Positions 19,344 through 28,965 are shown, counted from the stretch's first letter. The stretch: 64,000 bases of DNA from Halomonas sp. I5-271120 (GCF_030553075.1 NZ_CP130701.1:2604001-2668000), one strand, 5' to 3'. The notes: generated by a model not told the origin, from the sequence alone. Translations and numbers: made by a program.

Positions 19344-19404
19344 CTACTTGCGTCATCGTATGTGTCGCGAAGGTTGAACACCCTCATCGACAGGAGTTAC
19401 CTGC

Positions 19405-20418
19405 ATGAACCGTATTCTCAAGACCACCGCCATTGCTGCCGCCGTTATGGGCTTTGCGACTGCCGCTCAGGCTCGCGACCAGCTGCGCATCGTCGGCTCC
19501 AGCACCGTGTATCCGTTTGCCAGCTACGTTGCAGAAGAATTCGGTGCCACTACCGATTACCCGACGCCGGTCATCGAATCCACCGGTTCCGGTGGCGGTC
19601 TGCGTCTGTTCTGCAACGGTGTGGGTGATGATACCCCCGATATCACCAACGCCTCTCGCCGTATCAAGGTCTCCGAGTTCGAGCGCTGTGCAGAGAACGG
19701 CGTGACCGATATCACCGAGGCCATGGTCGGTTATGACGGCATTGCCTTTGCCCAGTCCAGCAAAAATGACGCGATGCCCGTGACTCGCGAACAGCTGTTC
19801 ATGGCGCTGGCCGCCCAGGTGCCGGTCGATGGCAAACTGGTCGATAACCCCTACACCCAGTGGAACGAGATCGACTCGTCTCTGCCGGCTCGTGAAATTG
19901 CCGTCTACGGTCCGCCCACTACCTCTGGCACCCGTGATGCTTTCGAAGAACTGGTCATGGAAGCCGCTTCCGAAGATATGGAAGCCTATGGTGGTGAAGG
20001 TTACACCGACATCCGCGCCGACGGCGCTTACATCGATGCTGGCGAAAACGATAACCTGATCGTTAAGCGTCTCGCCGAGAACACCGATGCTTTCGGTATC
20101 TTCGGCTACTCCTTCCTGGAAGAGAACGGCGACACCCTGATCGGCTCCAGCATCGACGGCGTGGCGCCGACGCCCGAGGCAATCGGCAGCGGCGAATACC
20201 CGGTGTCTCGTTCGCTGTTCTTCTACGTGAAGAACCAGCACGCCGACAACGTGCCGGCCATGAATGACTATGCCAACCTGTTCATGAGCGAGAAGATGAT
20301 CGGTGACATCGGCTACCTCAAGGGCATCGGCCTGATCCCGGCTCCGGAGGAGCTGCGCGCCGAGCGTCGCGAACAAGTGGCCAACCACAAGACACTGGAA
20401 CTGTCTGACATCAAGTGA
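19405..20418 (+). CDS. pstS: Phosphate ABC transporter, periplasmic substrate-binding protein
   Basis: 337 residues with a cleavable signal peptide (cleavage after AAQA, about residue 22). The mature protein opens with the phosphate-binding block RIVGSSTVYPF, and a second ligand segment is STGSGGG. It captures inorganic phosphate in the periplasm for PstCAB. A good AGGAG site precedes the ATG. It belongs to the longer PstS type common in marine gammaproteobacteria. A hairpin follows and probably keeps pstS mRNA more abundant than the permease genes. Confidence 0.93.
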   Translation: MNRILKTTAIAAAVMGFATAAQARDQLRIVGSSTVYPFASYVAEEFGATTDYPTPVIESTGSGGGLRLFCNGVGDDTPDITNASRRIKVSEFERCAENGVTDITEAMVGYDGIAFAQSSKNDAMPVTREQLFMALAAQVPVDGKLVDNPYTQWNEIDSSLPAREIAVYGPPTTSGTRDAFEELVMEAASEDMEAYGGEGYTDIRADGAYIDAGENDNLIVKRLAENTDAFGIFGYSFLEENGDTLIGSSIDGVAPTPEAIGSGEYPVSRSLFFYVKNQHADNVPAMNDYANLFMSEKMIGDIGYLKGIGLIPAPEELRAERREQVANHKTLELSDIK

Positions 20419-20446
20419 ACGGCAACGTCACCTGATGGTTGAATCG

Positions 20447-20469
20447 GCCGGCAGCGATGAGCTGCCGGC
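20447..20469 (+). terminator. Hairpin between pstS and pstC
   Basis: Perfect 9-bp stem (GCCGGCAGC with its complement) around a GATGA loop, followed by TTCTGT. Its place between a binding-protein gene and its permease gene suggests partial termination or protection of the pstS mRNA 3' end. Confidence 0.6.
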
Positions 20470-20524
20470 TTCTGTACGTTCCGGCAAGCTGATTTTGCCG
20501 AGCCCCGTTGACTGAGAGCTTCCC

Positions 20525-21781
20525 ATGCAGACTAACCAACTGATCCTGCTATTCAGCGGCGCCTTGCTGATGTTGGGGCTGATAGCCTTCTTCATGGGCC
20601 GTGCCAAGGCCGCCAAGGTGCGTGCCAGTGGTACCGCGATGTATGCACAGCCCGACCAATATGCCTGGTTTGCGGCCCTCGCCACTGCCGGGCCTGCGGT
20701 GGCCGTGGGGGCCATTGGCGCCTTCGCCTTGCTGTTGATGGGGGCAAATATCCCCACGCCCTACCTGCTGGCCGCCAGCCTGGTAGTCGCCGCCGGCGGC
20801 ATGATGGTGGCAATGACGCAGGTACGCCCTGATTTTCATGCGCGCAAGGCCATAGAGCGAACCATTCGCTTTATTCTGGCCGGTGCGGCGATGATTTCGA
20901 TCTTCACGACCTTCGGGATTCTGATCTCGATCATTTCCGAAGCGATTCGTTTCTTCCAGATGCAGAGCTTCTGGGATTTCATCACCGGTACTACATGGAA
21001 CCCCGGTGCAAGCTTCCTGGCCGCTGCGGGCCGCGCCGAAGAGGGAGCCACGGCCGCTCAGTTCGGCTCGGTGCCGCTGTTCGCCGGCACCTTCATGATC
21101 ACCCTGGTCGCCATGCTGGTGGCTATTCCGGTAGGCCTCATGTCGGCGATCTACATGTCCGAGTTTGCGCCGACCAAGGTGCGCACCGTCGCCAAGCCGA
21201 TGCTGGAAGTGCTGGCGGGTATCCCTACGGTTGTCTATGGCTTCTTCGCTGCGATTACCGTGGCGCCGCTGGTGGTCAGCGTCGCCGGCATGGTGGGTCT
21301 GGAGGCTTCCTACAGCAACGCCCTGGCGCCGGGCATCGTGATGGGCATCATGATTATTCCCTTCATCTCATCACTTTCCGATGACGTCATTAATGCGGTC
21401 CCGGACAGCATGCGCCAGGGCTCGTTAGCGCTTGGCATGACGCGCGCCGAGACCATCAAGGACGTGGTGGTGCCTGCCGCCTTGCCAGGCATCATCTCAG
21501 CCTCGTTACTGGCCATATCGCGTGCCATGGGCGAGACCATGATCGTGGTGATGGCGGCCGGCATGCGCCCCAACCTGACCGCCAATCCGCTGGAAGACAT
21601 GACCACGGTAACGGTGCGCATCGTCGCGGCGTTGACCGGTGATCAGGAGTTCGCCAGCGCCGAGACACTATCTGCCTTCGCCCTGGGCCTGGTGCTGTTC
21701 GTGGTGACCCTGACGTTGAACATGGTCTCGGTGATCATGATCCGTCGTTTCCGCGAAAAGTATCGCTCCAATAACCTGTGA
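20525..21781 (+). CDS. pstC: Phosphate ABC transporter permease PstC
   Basis: 418-residue inner-membrane subunit. Two N-terminal helices and a linker precede the six-helix permease domain, which carries the EAA-type loop with the conserved glycine (DSMRQGSLALGMTRAETIKDV). It pairs with PstA to form the phosphate channel. It is second in the pstSCAB operon, about 106 bases after pstS. It is longer than E. coli PstC (319) because of the N-terminal extension, a feature shared with its PstA. Confidence 0.92.
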   Translation: MQTNQLILLFSGALLMLGLIAFFMGRAKAAKVRASGTAMYAQPDQYAWFAALATAGPAVAVGAIGAFALLLMGANIPTPYLLAASLVVAAGGMMVAMTQVRPDFHARKAIERTIRFILAGAAMISIFTTFGILISIISEAIRFFQMQSFWDFITGTTWNPGASFLAAAGRAEEGATAAQFGSVPLFAGTFMITLVAMLVAIPVGLMSAIYMSEFAPTKVRTVAKPMLEVLAGIPTVVYGFFAAITVAPLVVSVAGMVGLEASYSNALAPGIVMGIMIIPFISSLSDDVINAVPDSMRQGSLALGMTRAETIKDVVVPAALPGIISASLLAISRAMGETMIVVMAAGMRPNLTANPLEDMTTVTVRIVAALTGDQEFASAETLSAFALGLVLFVVTLTLNMVSVIMIRRFREKYRSNNL

Positions 21782-21802
21782 TCGATTGAGGCCAATCGGA
21801 CA

Positions 21803-22969
21803 ATGAGACAATCCTTCGACGATATCAGCGCCCAGCTCAAGGGCCGCCATCGCAAGTCTGCTCGCCTGAAGTGGATGTCGATGGGCGCCCTGGGCCTGGC
21901 CGGGCTATTCCTGGTGTTCTTCTTTACCGACATGCTGATCAAGGGGCTGCCGGCGTTTCAGCAGGCCCAGGTTCAGGTGCAGGTCGACTACAACGAGATG
22001 GCCCAGGACATTCCTCTGGCGGCGGTTGAGGAAGACGTGCGCCCGCTGGTCAGCCGCGGTTACCTGCGACTGATTCCGGGGCGCATGGAAGACAACCCCG
22101 ACCTGCTCGGCACCACCCGCATGGAATGGGTGCTGGCCGACGGCCAGGTCGATCAGTACCTGAAGGGCCATCACACCAACCTGAGCGCCAGCGAGGAATC
22201 GGTGGTTGATGAGCTCGCCGCCGAGGGGCGTGCCGAGCTCAAGTTCAACACGAACTTCTTCACCCGCGGCGATTCCAAGATGCCAGAGCTCGCCGGTATC
22301 GCCTCCGCCGCGATGGGCACGGTGATGACGTTGCTGGTGACTATTGCGGTGGCCTTCCCGATCGGCGTGATGACGGCGGTCTATCTTGAGGAGTTTGCCC
22401 CTGACAATCGCTTCACCCAGATGATCGAAATCAATATCAACAACCTGGCGGCGATCCCCTCGATTCTGTTTGGTCTGCTGGGTCTGGCGATTTTTATCAA
22501 CTTCTTCGGTGTACCGCGTTCCTCGCCGCTGGTGGGCGGTCTGACGCTGGCGCTGATGACGTTGCCGGTCATCATCATCGCTACCCGCACGGCGCTGCGC
22601 AGCGTGCCGGATACCATTCGCCACGCTGCCTTCGGGGTGGGCTGCTCGCGCTGGCAGGTGGTGCGTGACCATGTGCTGCCGGTCAGCATGCCGGGCATCA
22701 TGACCGGCTCGATCATCGGTCTGGCTCAGGCAATGGGCGAGACGGCGCCGCTGATCATCGTCGGCATGGTGGCCTTCATCCCCGATGTCACGGCGACCTT
22801 TACCGATGCCGCCACGGTGATGCCCGCACAGATCTTTACCTGGGCCGGTGAGCCGGATCGTGCTTTCACCGAGAAGACCGCCGGCGGCATTCTGGTGCTG
22901 TTGACCATCTTGATCGCTCTCAACGCAACGGCCGTGGTGTTGCGCAAGAAATTCGAACGTCGCTGGTAA
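21803..22969 (+). CDS. pstA: Phosphate ABC transporter permease PstA
   Basis: 388-residue permease with an N-terminal helix, a roughly 120-residue periplasmic insertion and six C-terminal helices. The EAA loop reads [21 protein letters not shown]. It forms the second half of the phosphate channel. It follows pstC by 21 bases. E. coli PstA has 296 residues; the extra length is the N-terminal periplasmic part, matching the extended PstC. Confidence 0.92.
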   Translation: MRQSFDDISAQLKGRHRKSARLKWMSMGALGLAGLFLVFFFTDMLIKGLPAFQQAQVQVQVDYNEMAQDIPLAAVEEDVRPLVSRGYLRLIPGRMEDNPDLLGTTRMEWVLADGQVDQYLKGHHTNLSASEESVVDELAAEGRAELKFNTNFFTRGDSKMPELAGIASAAMGTVMTLLVTIAVAFPIGVMTAVYLEEFAPDNRFTQMIEININNLAAIPSILFGLLGLAIFINFFGVPRSSPLVGGLTLALMTLPVIIIATRTALRSVPDTIRHAAFGVGCSRWQVVRDHVLPVSMPGIMTGSIIGLAQAMGETAPLIIVGMVAFIPDVTATFTDAATVMPAQIFTWAGEPDRAFTEKTAGGILVLLTILIALNATAVVLRKKFERRW

Positions 22970-23000
22970 CCGACCGGCACTTGCAACAGGATACGTCACT

Positions 23001-23843
23001 ATGGATATGAAAGTTGCCGACCGTGGAGTCACCATGTCAGGTCACGATGCCGGGCAGCCGGTTACCCGCAATGAACAGGCCAATCACGAACTGAGCATTC
23101 GCGTGCGCGATCTCAACCTGTGGTATGGCGACACCCAGGCCCTGAAGAACATCAGCGCCGATGTCTTTCAGAAGAACGTCACCGCCTTGATCGGCCCGTC
23201 GGGCTGCGGCAAGTCGACCTTCCTGCGTTGCCTCAATCGCATGAATGACTTGATCCCCAGCGTGCGGCTCAATGGTTTGATCGAGATGGACGGCCGTGAC
23301 ATCAACGAGGCCAAGATGGATGAGGTCGCGCTGCGGCGTCGGGTGGGCATGGTCTTCCAGAAGCCCAACCCCTTCCCCAAGTCGATCTACGAAAACATCG
23401 CCTACGCCCCGCGCATGCATGACCTGGTGAGCCGCAAGGCCGATCAGGACGAGCTGGTAGAGAAGGCGCTGCGCGAGGCCGGCCTGTGGAACGAGGTCAA
23501 GGACAAGCTGCAACAGCCCGGCACGTCCCTGTCCGGTGGTCAGCAGCAGCGTCTTTGTATCGCCCGCGCGATCGCCGTGCAGCCCGATGTGATCCTGATG
23601 GATGAGCCAACCTCGGCGCTGGACCCGATCTCCACGGCGACCATCGAGGACTTGATCGACAAGCTCAAGCAGGACTTCACCATCATCACGGTGACCCACA
23701 ACATGCAGCAGGCGGCACGTGTGGCGGACTACACGGCCTTCTTCCACCTGGGGGAAATGGTCGAGTACAACGACACCAAGACGATGTTCGCCAACCCGCA
23801 TACCAAGAAGGCCGAGGACTACATCACCGGCCGTTACGGCTAA
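23001..23843 (+). CDS. pstB: Phosphate ABC transporter ATP-binding protein
   Basis: 280-residue ATPase energising phosphate uptake. Walker A is GPSGCGKST, the signature is LSGGQQQR, Walker B is [12 protein letters not shown], and the switch His lies in ITVTHNMQQ. The RMNDLIPS and [10 protein letters not shown] blocks are typical of PstB. The start at 23001 follows AGGA; an in-frame ATG at 23034 is an alternative. The operon ends here: the phoU gene that commonly follows pstB is absent and the next feature is a repeat array with a terminator. Confidence 0.94.
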   Translation: MDMKVADRGVTMSGHDAGQPVTRNEQANHELSIRVRDLNLWYGDTQALKNISADVFQKNVTALIGPSGCGKSTFLRCLNRMNDLIPSVRLNGLIEMDGRDINEAKMDEVALRRRVGMVFQKPNPFPKSIYENIAYAPRMHDLVSRKADQDELVEKALREAGLWNEVKDKLQQPGTSLSGGQQQRLCIARAIAVQPDVILMDEPTSALDPISTATIEDLIDKLKQDFTIITVTHNMQQAARVADYTAFFHLGEMVEYNDTKTMFANPHTKKAEDYITGRYG

Positions 23844-23870
23844 GTCGCTCGGGCATACGCACCGGGTCTT

Positions 23871-23968
23871 GAAACATAAGCCCCGAAGCATAAGCCCCGA
23901 AACGTAGGTTCTGGAACATAGGTCCTAAAACGTAGGTTCTGGAACATAGGTCCTGAAACGTAGGCCCT
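23871..23968 (+). repeat. 14-bp degenerate tandem repeat, 7 copies
   Basis: Seven head-to-tail 14-mers without spacers, for example GAAACATAAGCCCC, GAAACGTAGGTTCT and GGAACATAGGTCCT. Two unit types alternate in the middle part. It fills the gap between the pstB stop and the terminator. It contains no reading frame of note. Confidence 0.9.
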
Positions 23969-23978
23969 GAAATAAAAG

Positions 23979-24007
23979 GGGGAAGCCAATCGGCTTCCCC
24001 TTTTTTT
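23979..24007 (+). terminator. Rho-independent terminator of the pst operon
   Basis: A 9-bp stem (GGGGAAGCC with GGCTTCCCC) around an AATC loop, followed by seven T. The A-rich 5' flank makes it able to work on the other strand as well, for the convergent thiolase gene. Confidence 0.88.
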
Positions 24008-24082
24008 ACGTTTCACAGGGCGTTGGTGAAGGATCCTTGCGCATGGCGTGTCGATCTTTGCAGGCAAGCCTTGCTCACACGG

Positions 24083-25270
24083 CTAGTCGAGCAGTTCGAC
24101 CGCCACGGCGGTGGCTTCGCCGCCGCCGATGCACAGGCTGGCGATGCCACGTTTGCCGCCGGTGACGCGCAGCGCATTGATCAGGGTGGCGATGATCCGC
24201 GAGCCGGTGGAGCCGATGGGGTGGCCCTGGGCGCAGGCGCCGCCGAAGATGTTGACCTTGTCGTGGGGGATGTCCAGCCCATCCATGGCCAGCAGGGTAA
24301 CCACCGCGAAGGCTTCGTTGATTTCGAACAGGTCGACGTCATCCACCGTCCAGTCGAGGCGCTTCATCAGCTTGCCGATCGCGCCCACCGGGGCAATGGT
24401 GAACTCGCTGGGGTGCTGGGAGTGAGTGCTGTGGCCGAGGATTCGGGCAAGCGGCCTGGCGCCGTGGGTCTTGGCGGCCTCACGGCTGGCCAGCACCAGC
24501 GCCGAGGCACCATCGGAGATGGAGCTGGCGTTGGCGGCGGTGATGGTGCCGTCCTTGGCAAAGGCCGGACGCAGGCCGCGAATCTTGTCGAGGCGCGCCT
24601 GGAAGGGCTGCTCATCGTGATCCACCACGCTGTCGCCGCCGCGACCGCTGACCGTGACCGGCGTTAGTTCACCGGCCAGGTGCCCGGCCTCGTGGGCCGC
24701 CATGGCGCGCTCCAGAGAGGCGATCGCGAAGTCATCCATGCGCTCGCGGCTGTAGCCGCGCTGATCGGCGATATTCTGAGCGAACACCCCCATCAGTTGC
24801 CCGGTCTCGGCATCTTCGAGGCCGTCCAGGAACATGTGATCCTTGAGCTCGCCATGGCCCAGGCGATAGCCGCGACGGGCCTTGGTCAGCACGTGAGGCG
24901 CATTGGACATCGACTCCATGCCGCCCGCCAGCACCAGCTCACCGCTGCCGGCGCGGATCAGGTCATGTGCCAGCATGGTGGCCTTCATGCCGGAGCCGCA
25001 CAGCTTGTTGATGGTGGTGGCGCCGACACCGTCGGGCACCCCGGCCTGGCGCATCGCCTGGCGCGCCGGCCCCTGCTTGACGCCGGCCGGCAGCACGCAG
25101 CCGAAGATGCCTTCATCGACAGCGCCAGCATCGATGCCGGCCTGCGACAGGGCCGCCTGGATGGCGGTAGCGCCGAGCTCAGGGGCGGTGAGGCTCGACA
25201 GGCTGCCCAGCATGCCGCCCATCGGTGTGCGGGTGGCGGCCAGGATCACGATCTCGTGGGAAGTGGACAT
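24083..25270 (-). CDS. Acetyl-CoA C-acyltransferase (thiolase)
   Basis: 395-residue thiolase with the complete catalytic set: Cys91 in NKLCGSGMKA, His350 in CAQGHPIGS and Cys380 in SLCIGGGEA. It cleaves 3-ketoacyl-CoA or makes acetoacetyl-CoA. It is divergent from the TetR gene, with a 97-base gap that holds a half-palindrome also seen upstream of the acyl-CoA synthetase gene. Context suggests a degradative role on short or branched acyl-CoA; a biosynthetic role (polyhydroxybutyrate) cannot be excluded. AGGAG lies 7 bases before the start. Confidence 0.9.
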   Translation of the reverse strand: MSTSHEIVILAATRTPMGGMLGSLSSLTAPELGATAIQAALSQAGIDAGAVDEGIFGCVLPAGVKQGPARQAMRQAGVPDGVGATTINKLCGSGMKATMLAHDLIRAGSGELVLAGGMESMSNAPHVLTKARRGYRLGHGELKDHMFLDGLEDAETGQLMGVFAQNIADQRGYSRERMDDFAIASLERAMAAHEAGHLAGELTPVTVSGRGGDSVVDHDEQPFQARLDKIRGLRPAFAKDGTITAANASSISDGASALVLASREAAKTHGARPLARILGHSTHSQHPSEFTIAPVGAIGKLMKRLDWTVDDVDLFEINEAFAVVTLLAMDGLDIPHDKVNIFGGACAQGHPIGSTGSRIIATLINALRVTGGKRGIASLCIGGGEATAVAVELLD

Positions 25271-25345
25271 GGTATGACTCCTTGGCGATCGCGGGGCAGG
25301 GCCGTTGACCGCAGATGGGCGCTATGGTCTTCTCAAGGCTAACCA

Positions 25346-25355
25346 AGCAAGCGCT
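25346..25355. promoter_or_regulatory. Candidate TetR operator half in the thiolase/tetR divergent gap
   Basis: AGCAAGCGCT lies in the divergent gap. It is identical to ten bases of the perfect 16-bp palindrome at 26178-26193; nine of them recur at 26131-26139. Likely bound by the adjacent TetR regulator (inference). Confidence 0.45.
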
Positions 25356-25367
25356 AGTGTAAATGCG

Positions 25368-25955
25368 ATGAATGTAGTGAATGACTCGCCGCGGCGCCGG
25401 GAACTGATTCGCGTCGCTGCCCAACTGTTCGTTCAGGAAGGCTTCGATCGCACCACCGTGCGCATGCTGGCTCAGGAAATGGGCATCAAATCGGGCAGCC
25501 TCTTCCATCATTTCCGCGACAAGCAGGAAATCCTCTGTGCGGTCATCGAAGAGGGCACCCATAACGCCCTGGCCATCGCCCGCGAGGCCCTTGCGCAGTG
25601 CGACGGCGGGGCCGAGGCCAGGCTGCATGCCATGGCGCGCGCGCACCTCGAGACCCTGCTCACCGATCGCAATGCCCATGTGGTGGCCCTCTACGAGTGG
25701 CGGCGGCTCGACGAAGCCTCCCGCGACCATCTTGGTCACCTGCGCGATGCCTACGAACAGCTCTGGCAGGACGTGATTGGCGACGCCCTGGAGGCCGGCC
25801 TGATCCGCGGTGATAAATTTCTGGTCTCGCGTTTCGTGCTCGGCGCCCTGAACTGGACGGTGCGCTGGTACGACCCCGCCGGTGCCTACTCCCCCGATGC
25901 GCTGGCAAGCGAGCTGATCGACATGCTCGGCGCGCCGGCGGCGACGCCCGCCTGA
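25368..25955 (+). CDS. TetR/AcrR family transcriptional regulator
   Basis: 195 residues. An N-terminal TetR helix-turn-helix spans about 9-55 (ELIRVAAQLFVQEGF, then GIKSGSLFHHF) and is followed by a helical ligand-binding domain. The start ATG at 25368 is used because the earlier in-frame codons overlap the candidate operator; the ribosome binding site is weak. It sits between a thiolase and an acyl-CoA synthetase/dehydrogenase pair, so it probably senses an acyl-CoA and represses these genes and itself. The ligand is unknown. Confidence 0.87.
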   Translation: MNVVNDSPRRRELIRVAAQLFVQEGFDRTTVRMLAQEMGIKSGSLFHHFRDKQEILCAVIEEGTHNALAIAREALAQCDGGAEARLHAMARAHLETLLTDRNAHVVALYEWRRLDEASRDHLGHLRDAYEQLWQDVIGDALEAGLIRGDKFLVSRFVLGALNWTVRWYDPAGAYSPDALASELIDMLGAPAATPA

Positions 25956-26177
25956 TCTCCGGCGGTTTCCTGTCATCTGTCGCGATAGACGGCTCTGGCC
26001 GTCGGCGCGGCGATGCGTCTTCCTTCCGATTATCTCAGCGCTGCGCTTTCTGGCCGCTCAGAGCCTTTTCCTGTCTCATCGCGCTCTGGTTTCTATGACC
26101 CTAGGTTATTTCATCGCGTTAGGCGTTGGCAGCAAGCGCATGTCAGGGCGTTTTGGCGTGCGCGACTAAAGACGTTG

Positions 26178-26193
26178 TAGCAAGCGCTTGCTA
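26178..26193. promoter_or_regulatory. Perfect 16-bp palindrome, candidate TetR operator
   Basis: TAGCAAGCGCTTGCTA is its own reverse complement. It lies about 100 bases before the acyl-CoA synthetase gene and shares ten bases with the half-site in front of the tetR gene, so one regulator could control both flanking transcripts. Confidence 0.6.
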
Positions 26194-26218
26194 GGTCTGT
26201 CCATGCTGCTAACTTACT

Positions 26219-26238
26219 AGTTGACGTTAACGTTAACT
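26219..26238. promoter_or_regulatory. 20-bp palindrome with GTTAACGTTAAC core, LiuR-like operator candidate
   Basis: AGTTGACGTTAACGTTAACT is symmetric at 18 of 20 positions, 54 bases before the acyl-CoA synthetase start. The ACGT-rich shape resembles what I recall of the MerR-family LiuR motif for branched-chain amino-acid catabolism. No liuR gene is in the window, so this is tentative. Confidence 0.4.
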
Positions 26239-26292
26239 AGATGATGTGGTAGCCATGGTCGAAAAGGCCCAAGCCCCAGGAGAAGGCTCAAC

Positions 26293-27972
26293 ATGACAAC
26301 ACCGCGCCAGCCCTATCAGCCCCCCAGTACGGCCTTTTCGTTCGATGAGACGCCCTTTTCGTTTGATGAAAGCGTGGCCCGTCTCGATGACCATCGTGAC
26401 GGCCATCTCAATGCCTATGAGGCCTGCTGCGGGCGCCAGCTGCGTGCCGGTCGCGGCGACGTTACGGCACTGGTGCACGAGTCCGTCGATGGTCAGGTAT
26501 CGCGCTTGAGCTATGCCGAGCTCGATGCCCAGAGCGCTCGGCTGGCCGGCTGGTTTCAAGAACGGGGACTGGGCGTCGGTGATCGCATCGCCAGCATGCT
26601 GCCGCGCACCCCGGCGCTGTTGATCACCGTGCTGGCCACCTGGCGCATCGGCGCCGTGTATCAGCCGCTGTTCACCGCCTTCGGGCCGGATGCCGTCGAC
26701 TACCGCCTGTCGCGGGCCGACACGCAGTTGGTGATCACCGATCATGCCAATCGCGCCAAGTTCGATGGCCTGACCCGGTGTCCGGCGGTGATGTGCATAG
26801 AAGGCGCCGATGCCCAGCACCCAGAGGATCTCGACTGGCAGACGGCTATCGGCCATGAACCGATGACCGCCACGCCGCCGCGCCTGAGCCGCGATGCGCC
26901 CTTCTTGCAGATGTTTACGTCTGGGACCGTCGGCAAGCCTAAGGGTGTGGCGGTGCCGCTGGCCGCGCTACCGGCCTTTGCCAGCTACATGGAGCTGGCC
27001 GTCGGGCTGCGCGACGATGATCGCTTCTGGAACATGGCCGATCCGGGCTGGGCCTATGGCCTGTATTACGCCATCACCGGCCCGCTGCTGCTGGGCGGTA
27101 CCACCCATTTCTGCGAGGCCGGCTTCACGGCCGAGGGCGCGCTTGCCTTCATGCAGCGACATGGCATTACCAACTTCGCCGCCGCGCCGACCGCCTACCG
27201 GCTGATGAAGGCGTCGGGACTGTTCGATGATGCCCACCGTGACCTGTCTCTGCGGGCAGCGAGCTCCGCTGGCGAGCCGCTGAACACCGAAGTAGTGAAC
27301 TGGGTTGAAAAAGCGCTGGGCTGTGCGGTGATGGACCACTATGGCCAGACTGAGACCGGCATGACCTGCTGCAACCATCACGGCCTCGAACACCCGAAGC
27401 ATGTCGGCGCCATGGGTGTGCCGATGCCGGGTTATCGTCTGGTGATACTCGATGCCGAAAATCACGAACAGCCGGCGGGCGAGCCCGGCGTGCTGGCAGT
27501 GGATATCGCCAACTCTCCAGCACACTTCTTCGCGGGTTACACCTGGCAGGAAAAGCGGCCGTTCGTCGACGGCTATTACCTGACCGGCGATGTGGTGGTG
27601 CAGGCCGAGGACGGCACCTTCCAGTTTGCCGGCCGCGACGATGACATCATTACCACGGCCGGCTACCGGGTCGGTCCCACTGATGTCGAAAATACCGTCA
27701 TGACCCACCCGGCGGTTGCCGAAAGTGCCGCCGTCGGCCAGCCCGACGAGATCCGTGGCGAAATCATCACGTCCTACATCGTGCTGCGCGAAGGCTTCGA
27801 GGCCAGCGAGCAGTTGGCCGACGAGATTCGTCAGCGGGTGCGCGAGCGCCTGTCGACTCACGCCTTCCCGAGGGTCATCACCTTCATCGAAGAGCTGCCG
27901 AAGACGCCCAGCGGCAAGATCCAGCGCTTCAAGCTGCGTGCCCAGGCAGCCGACGACGCCCGCGCGTCATAA
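26293..27972 (+). CDS. AMP-dependent acyl-CoA synthetase
   Basis: 559-residue ANL-superfamily ligase of the acetyl/medium-chain type. Motifs: phosphate loop [38 protein letters not shown] and the catalytic lysine in [10 protein letters not shown]. It activates a carboxylic acid as its CoA ester. The N-terminus has an in-frame 21-bp duplication (FSFDETP then FSFDESV, DNA 26335-26376). The next gene follows by 14 bases, an SDR dehydrogenase, so the pair likely handles the same carbon skeleton. The exact acid is not known; short, medium or branched acyl groups fit the context. Confidence 0.87.
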   Translation: MTTPRQPYQPPSTAFSFDETPFSFDESVARLDDHRDGHLNAYEACCGRQLRAGRGDVTALVHESVDGQVSRLSYAELDAQSARLAGWFQERGLGVGDRIASMLPRTPALLITVLATWRIGAVYQPLFTAFGPDAVDYRLSRADTQLVITDHANRAKFDGLTRCPAVMCIEGADAQHPEDLDWQTAIGHEPMTATPPRLSRDAPFLQMFTSGTVGKPKGVAVPLAALPAFASYMELAVGLRDDDRFWNMADPGWAYGLYYAITGPLLLGGTTHFCEAGFTAEGALAFMQRHGITNFAAAPTAYRLMKASGLFDDAHRDLSLRAASSAGEPLNTEVVNWVEKALGCAVMDHYGQTETGMTCCNHHGLEHPKHVGAMGVPMPGYRLVILDAENHEQPAGEPGVLAVDIANSPAHFFAGYTWQEKRPFVDGYYLTGDVVVQAEDGTFQFAGRDDDIITTAGYRVGPTDVENTVMTHPAVAESAAVGQPDEIRGEIITSYIVLREGFEASEQLADEIRQRVRERLSTHAFPRVITFIEELPKTPSGKIQRFKLRAQAADDARAS

Positions 27973-27986
27973 ACCGGAGAGAGACC

Positions 27987-28745
27987 ATGCAAGTCACTGG
28001 AAAAACCTTCCTGATCACCGGCGCCGCCTCCGGGCTCGGTGCTGCCACCGCCGAACGCCTGGTCGCCGGCGGCGCCCGAGTGGTGCTCTGCGACCTGAAC
28101 GACGCGATAGACGAACTGGCCGCCGGGCTCGGCGAGGCCGCCACGGCCTGTCGCGGCGATGTGACAAAGGAAGCGGATATCCAGGCCGCCGTCGACCTTG
28201 CCCTGAATACGGGTGGCCTACACGGGGTGGTGCACTGTGCAGGCGTGGTCAGCGTGGCCAAACTGCTCGATCGAGAGGGCAACCCCGCCGACCTCGCAGG
28301 CTTTACGCGCACCGTCGAGATCAACCTGATCGGCACCTTCAACGTCCTGCGGCTGGCCGCTGCCGCCATGGCCGATAACGCCGCGGGTGAAGATGGCGAG
28401 CGGGGGGTGGTCATCACCACCGCCTCGGTGGCGGCCTTCGACGGCCAGGTGGGCCAGGCCGCCTACAGCGCTTCCAAGGCCGGCGTGGCGGGCATGACCC
28501 TGCCGCTGGCTCGTGAACTTTCGCGTCACGGCATCCGGGTGATGAGTATCGCCCCCGGGGTCTTTGAGACCCCGATGATGAGCGGCATCCCCGAGGATGC
28601 GGTGGCCGCGCTGTCTGCCGCTGTGCCGTTTCCCAAGCGCCTTGGCAAGCCCGCGGAGTTCGCGAGCCTCGCCGAGCAGATCATCACTAACGTGATGCTT
28701 AACGGCGAGGTGATTCGACTAGACGGGGGGATTCGCATGCAGTGA
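27987..28745 (+). CDS. SDR-family 3-hydroxyacyl-CoA dehydrogenase (HSD10-like)
   Basis: 252-residue short-chain dehydrogenase. The NAD-binding TGAASGLG lies at 11-18, an Asp (CDLND) after the second strand points to NAD(H), and the catalytic set is Ser147, Tyr160, Lys164 (YSASK). It strongly resembles mitochondrial 17-beta-HSD type 10, which oxidises short and branched 3-hydroxyacyl-CoA, for example in isoleucine breakdown. It is co-transcribed with the upstream acyl-CoA synthetase and ends at a terminator. Confidence 0.88.
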   Translation: MQVTGKTFLITGAASGLGAATAERLVAGGARVVLCDLNDAIDELAAGLGEAATACRGDVTKEADIQAAVDLALNTGGLHGVVHCAGVVSVAKLLDREGNPADLAGFTRTVEINLIGTFNVLRLAAAAMADNAAGEDGERGVVITTASVAAFDGQVGQAAYSASKAGVAGMTLPLARELSRHGIRVMSIAPGVFETPMMSGIPEDAVAALSAAVPFPKRLGKPAEFASLAEQIITNVMLNGEVIRLDGGIRMQ

Positions 28746-28796
28746 GCCATTCACTTGCCGTGAGGCCTCGGCGCGATCCGGGCTCGCTATCGGTTT

Positions 28797-28821
28797 TCTT
28801 TCTTCTTTCTTCTTTCTTCTT
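28797..28821 (+). repeat. Pyrimidine-rich short tandem repeat
   Basis: A run of TTTCTTC units (period 7, about three and a half copies), all pyrimidine on the plus strand, directly before the terminator of the SDR gene. Confidence 0.7.
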
Positions 28822-28827
28822 GCCTGT

Positions 28828-28860
28828 CGCCGGCCGCTTATGCGTCCGGCGGCTTTTTTT
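28828..28860 (+). terminator. Rho-independent terminator after the SDR gene
   Basis: Stem CGCCGG/CCGGCG with a 12-base loop, followed by GC and a run of seven T. Confidence 0.75.
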
Positions 28861-28947
28861 GTCGTACCTACCGTGTTGATGGTCATGGAGCCGACGCTCA
28901 TCCCGTCGGCGCAGCCGCTGGGGCTCGACCATAGTGGCAGGTCATTA

Positions 28948-28965
28948 TTCAAACGATCGCTTGAC
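28948..28965. promoter_or_regulatory. Candidate PsrA-type operator 1 of the acyl-CoA dehydrogenase
   Basis: TTCAAACGATCGCTTGAC; the inner 16 bases TCAAACGATCGCTTGA are symmetric at 14 positions. It shares the TTCAA-n-CG..CG-n-TTGA frame with the site upstream of fadD. Confidence 0.5.

Larger units (their letters stand above)
25956..26292. other. Regulatory intergenic region upstream of the acyl-CoA synthetase operon
   Basis: 337 bases without a gene. It holds AGCAAGCGC at 26131, a perfect 16-bp palindrome at 26178-26193 and a 20-bp near-perfect palindrome at 26219-26238. A short hairpin after the TetR gene (GACGGC...GCCGTC, 25987-26002) lacks a T-tract. Confidence 0.65.

Noticed and set aside
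23871..23968. Short repeat array as a CRISPR
   Set aside because: 14-bp units without spacers, no dyad, no cas genes; a simple tandem repeat.
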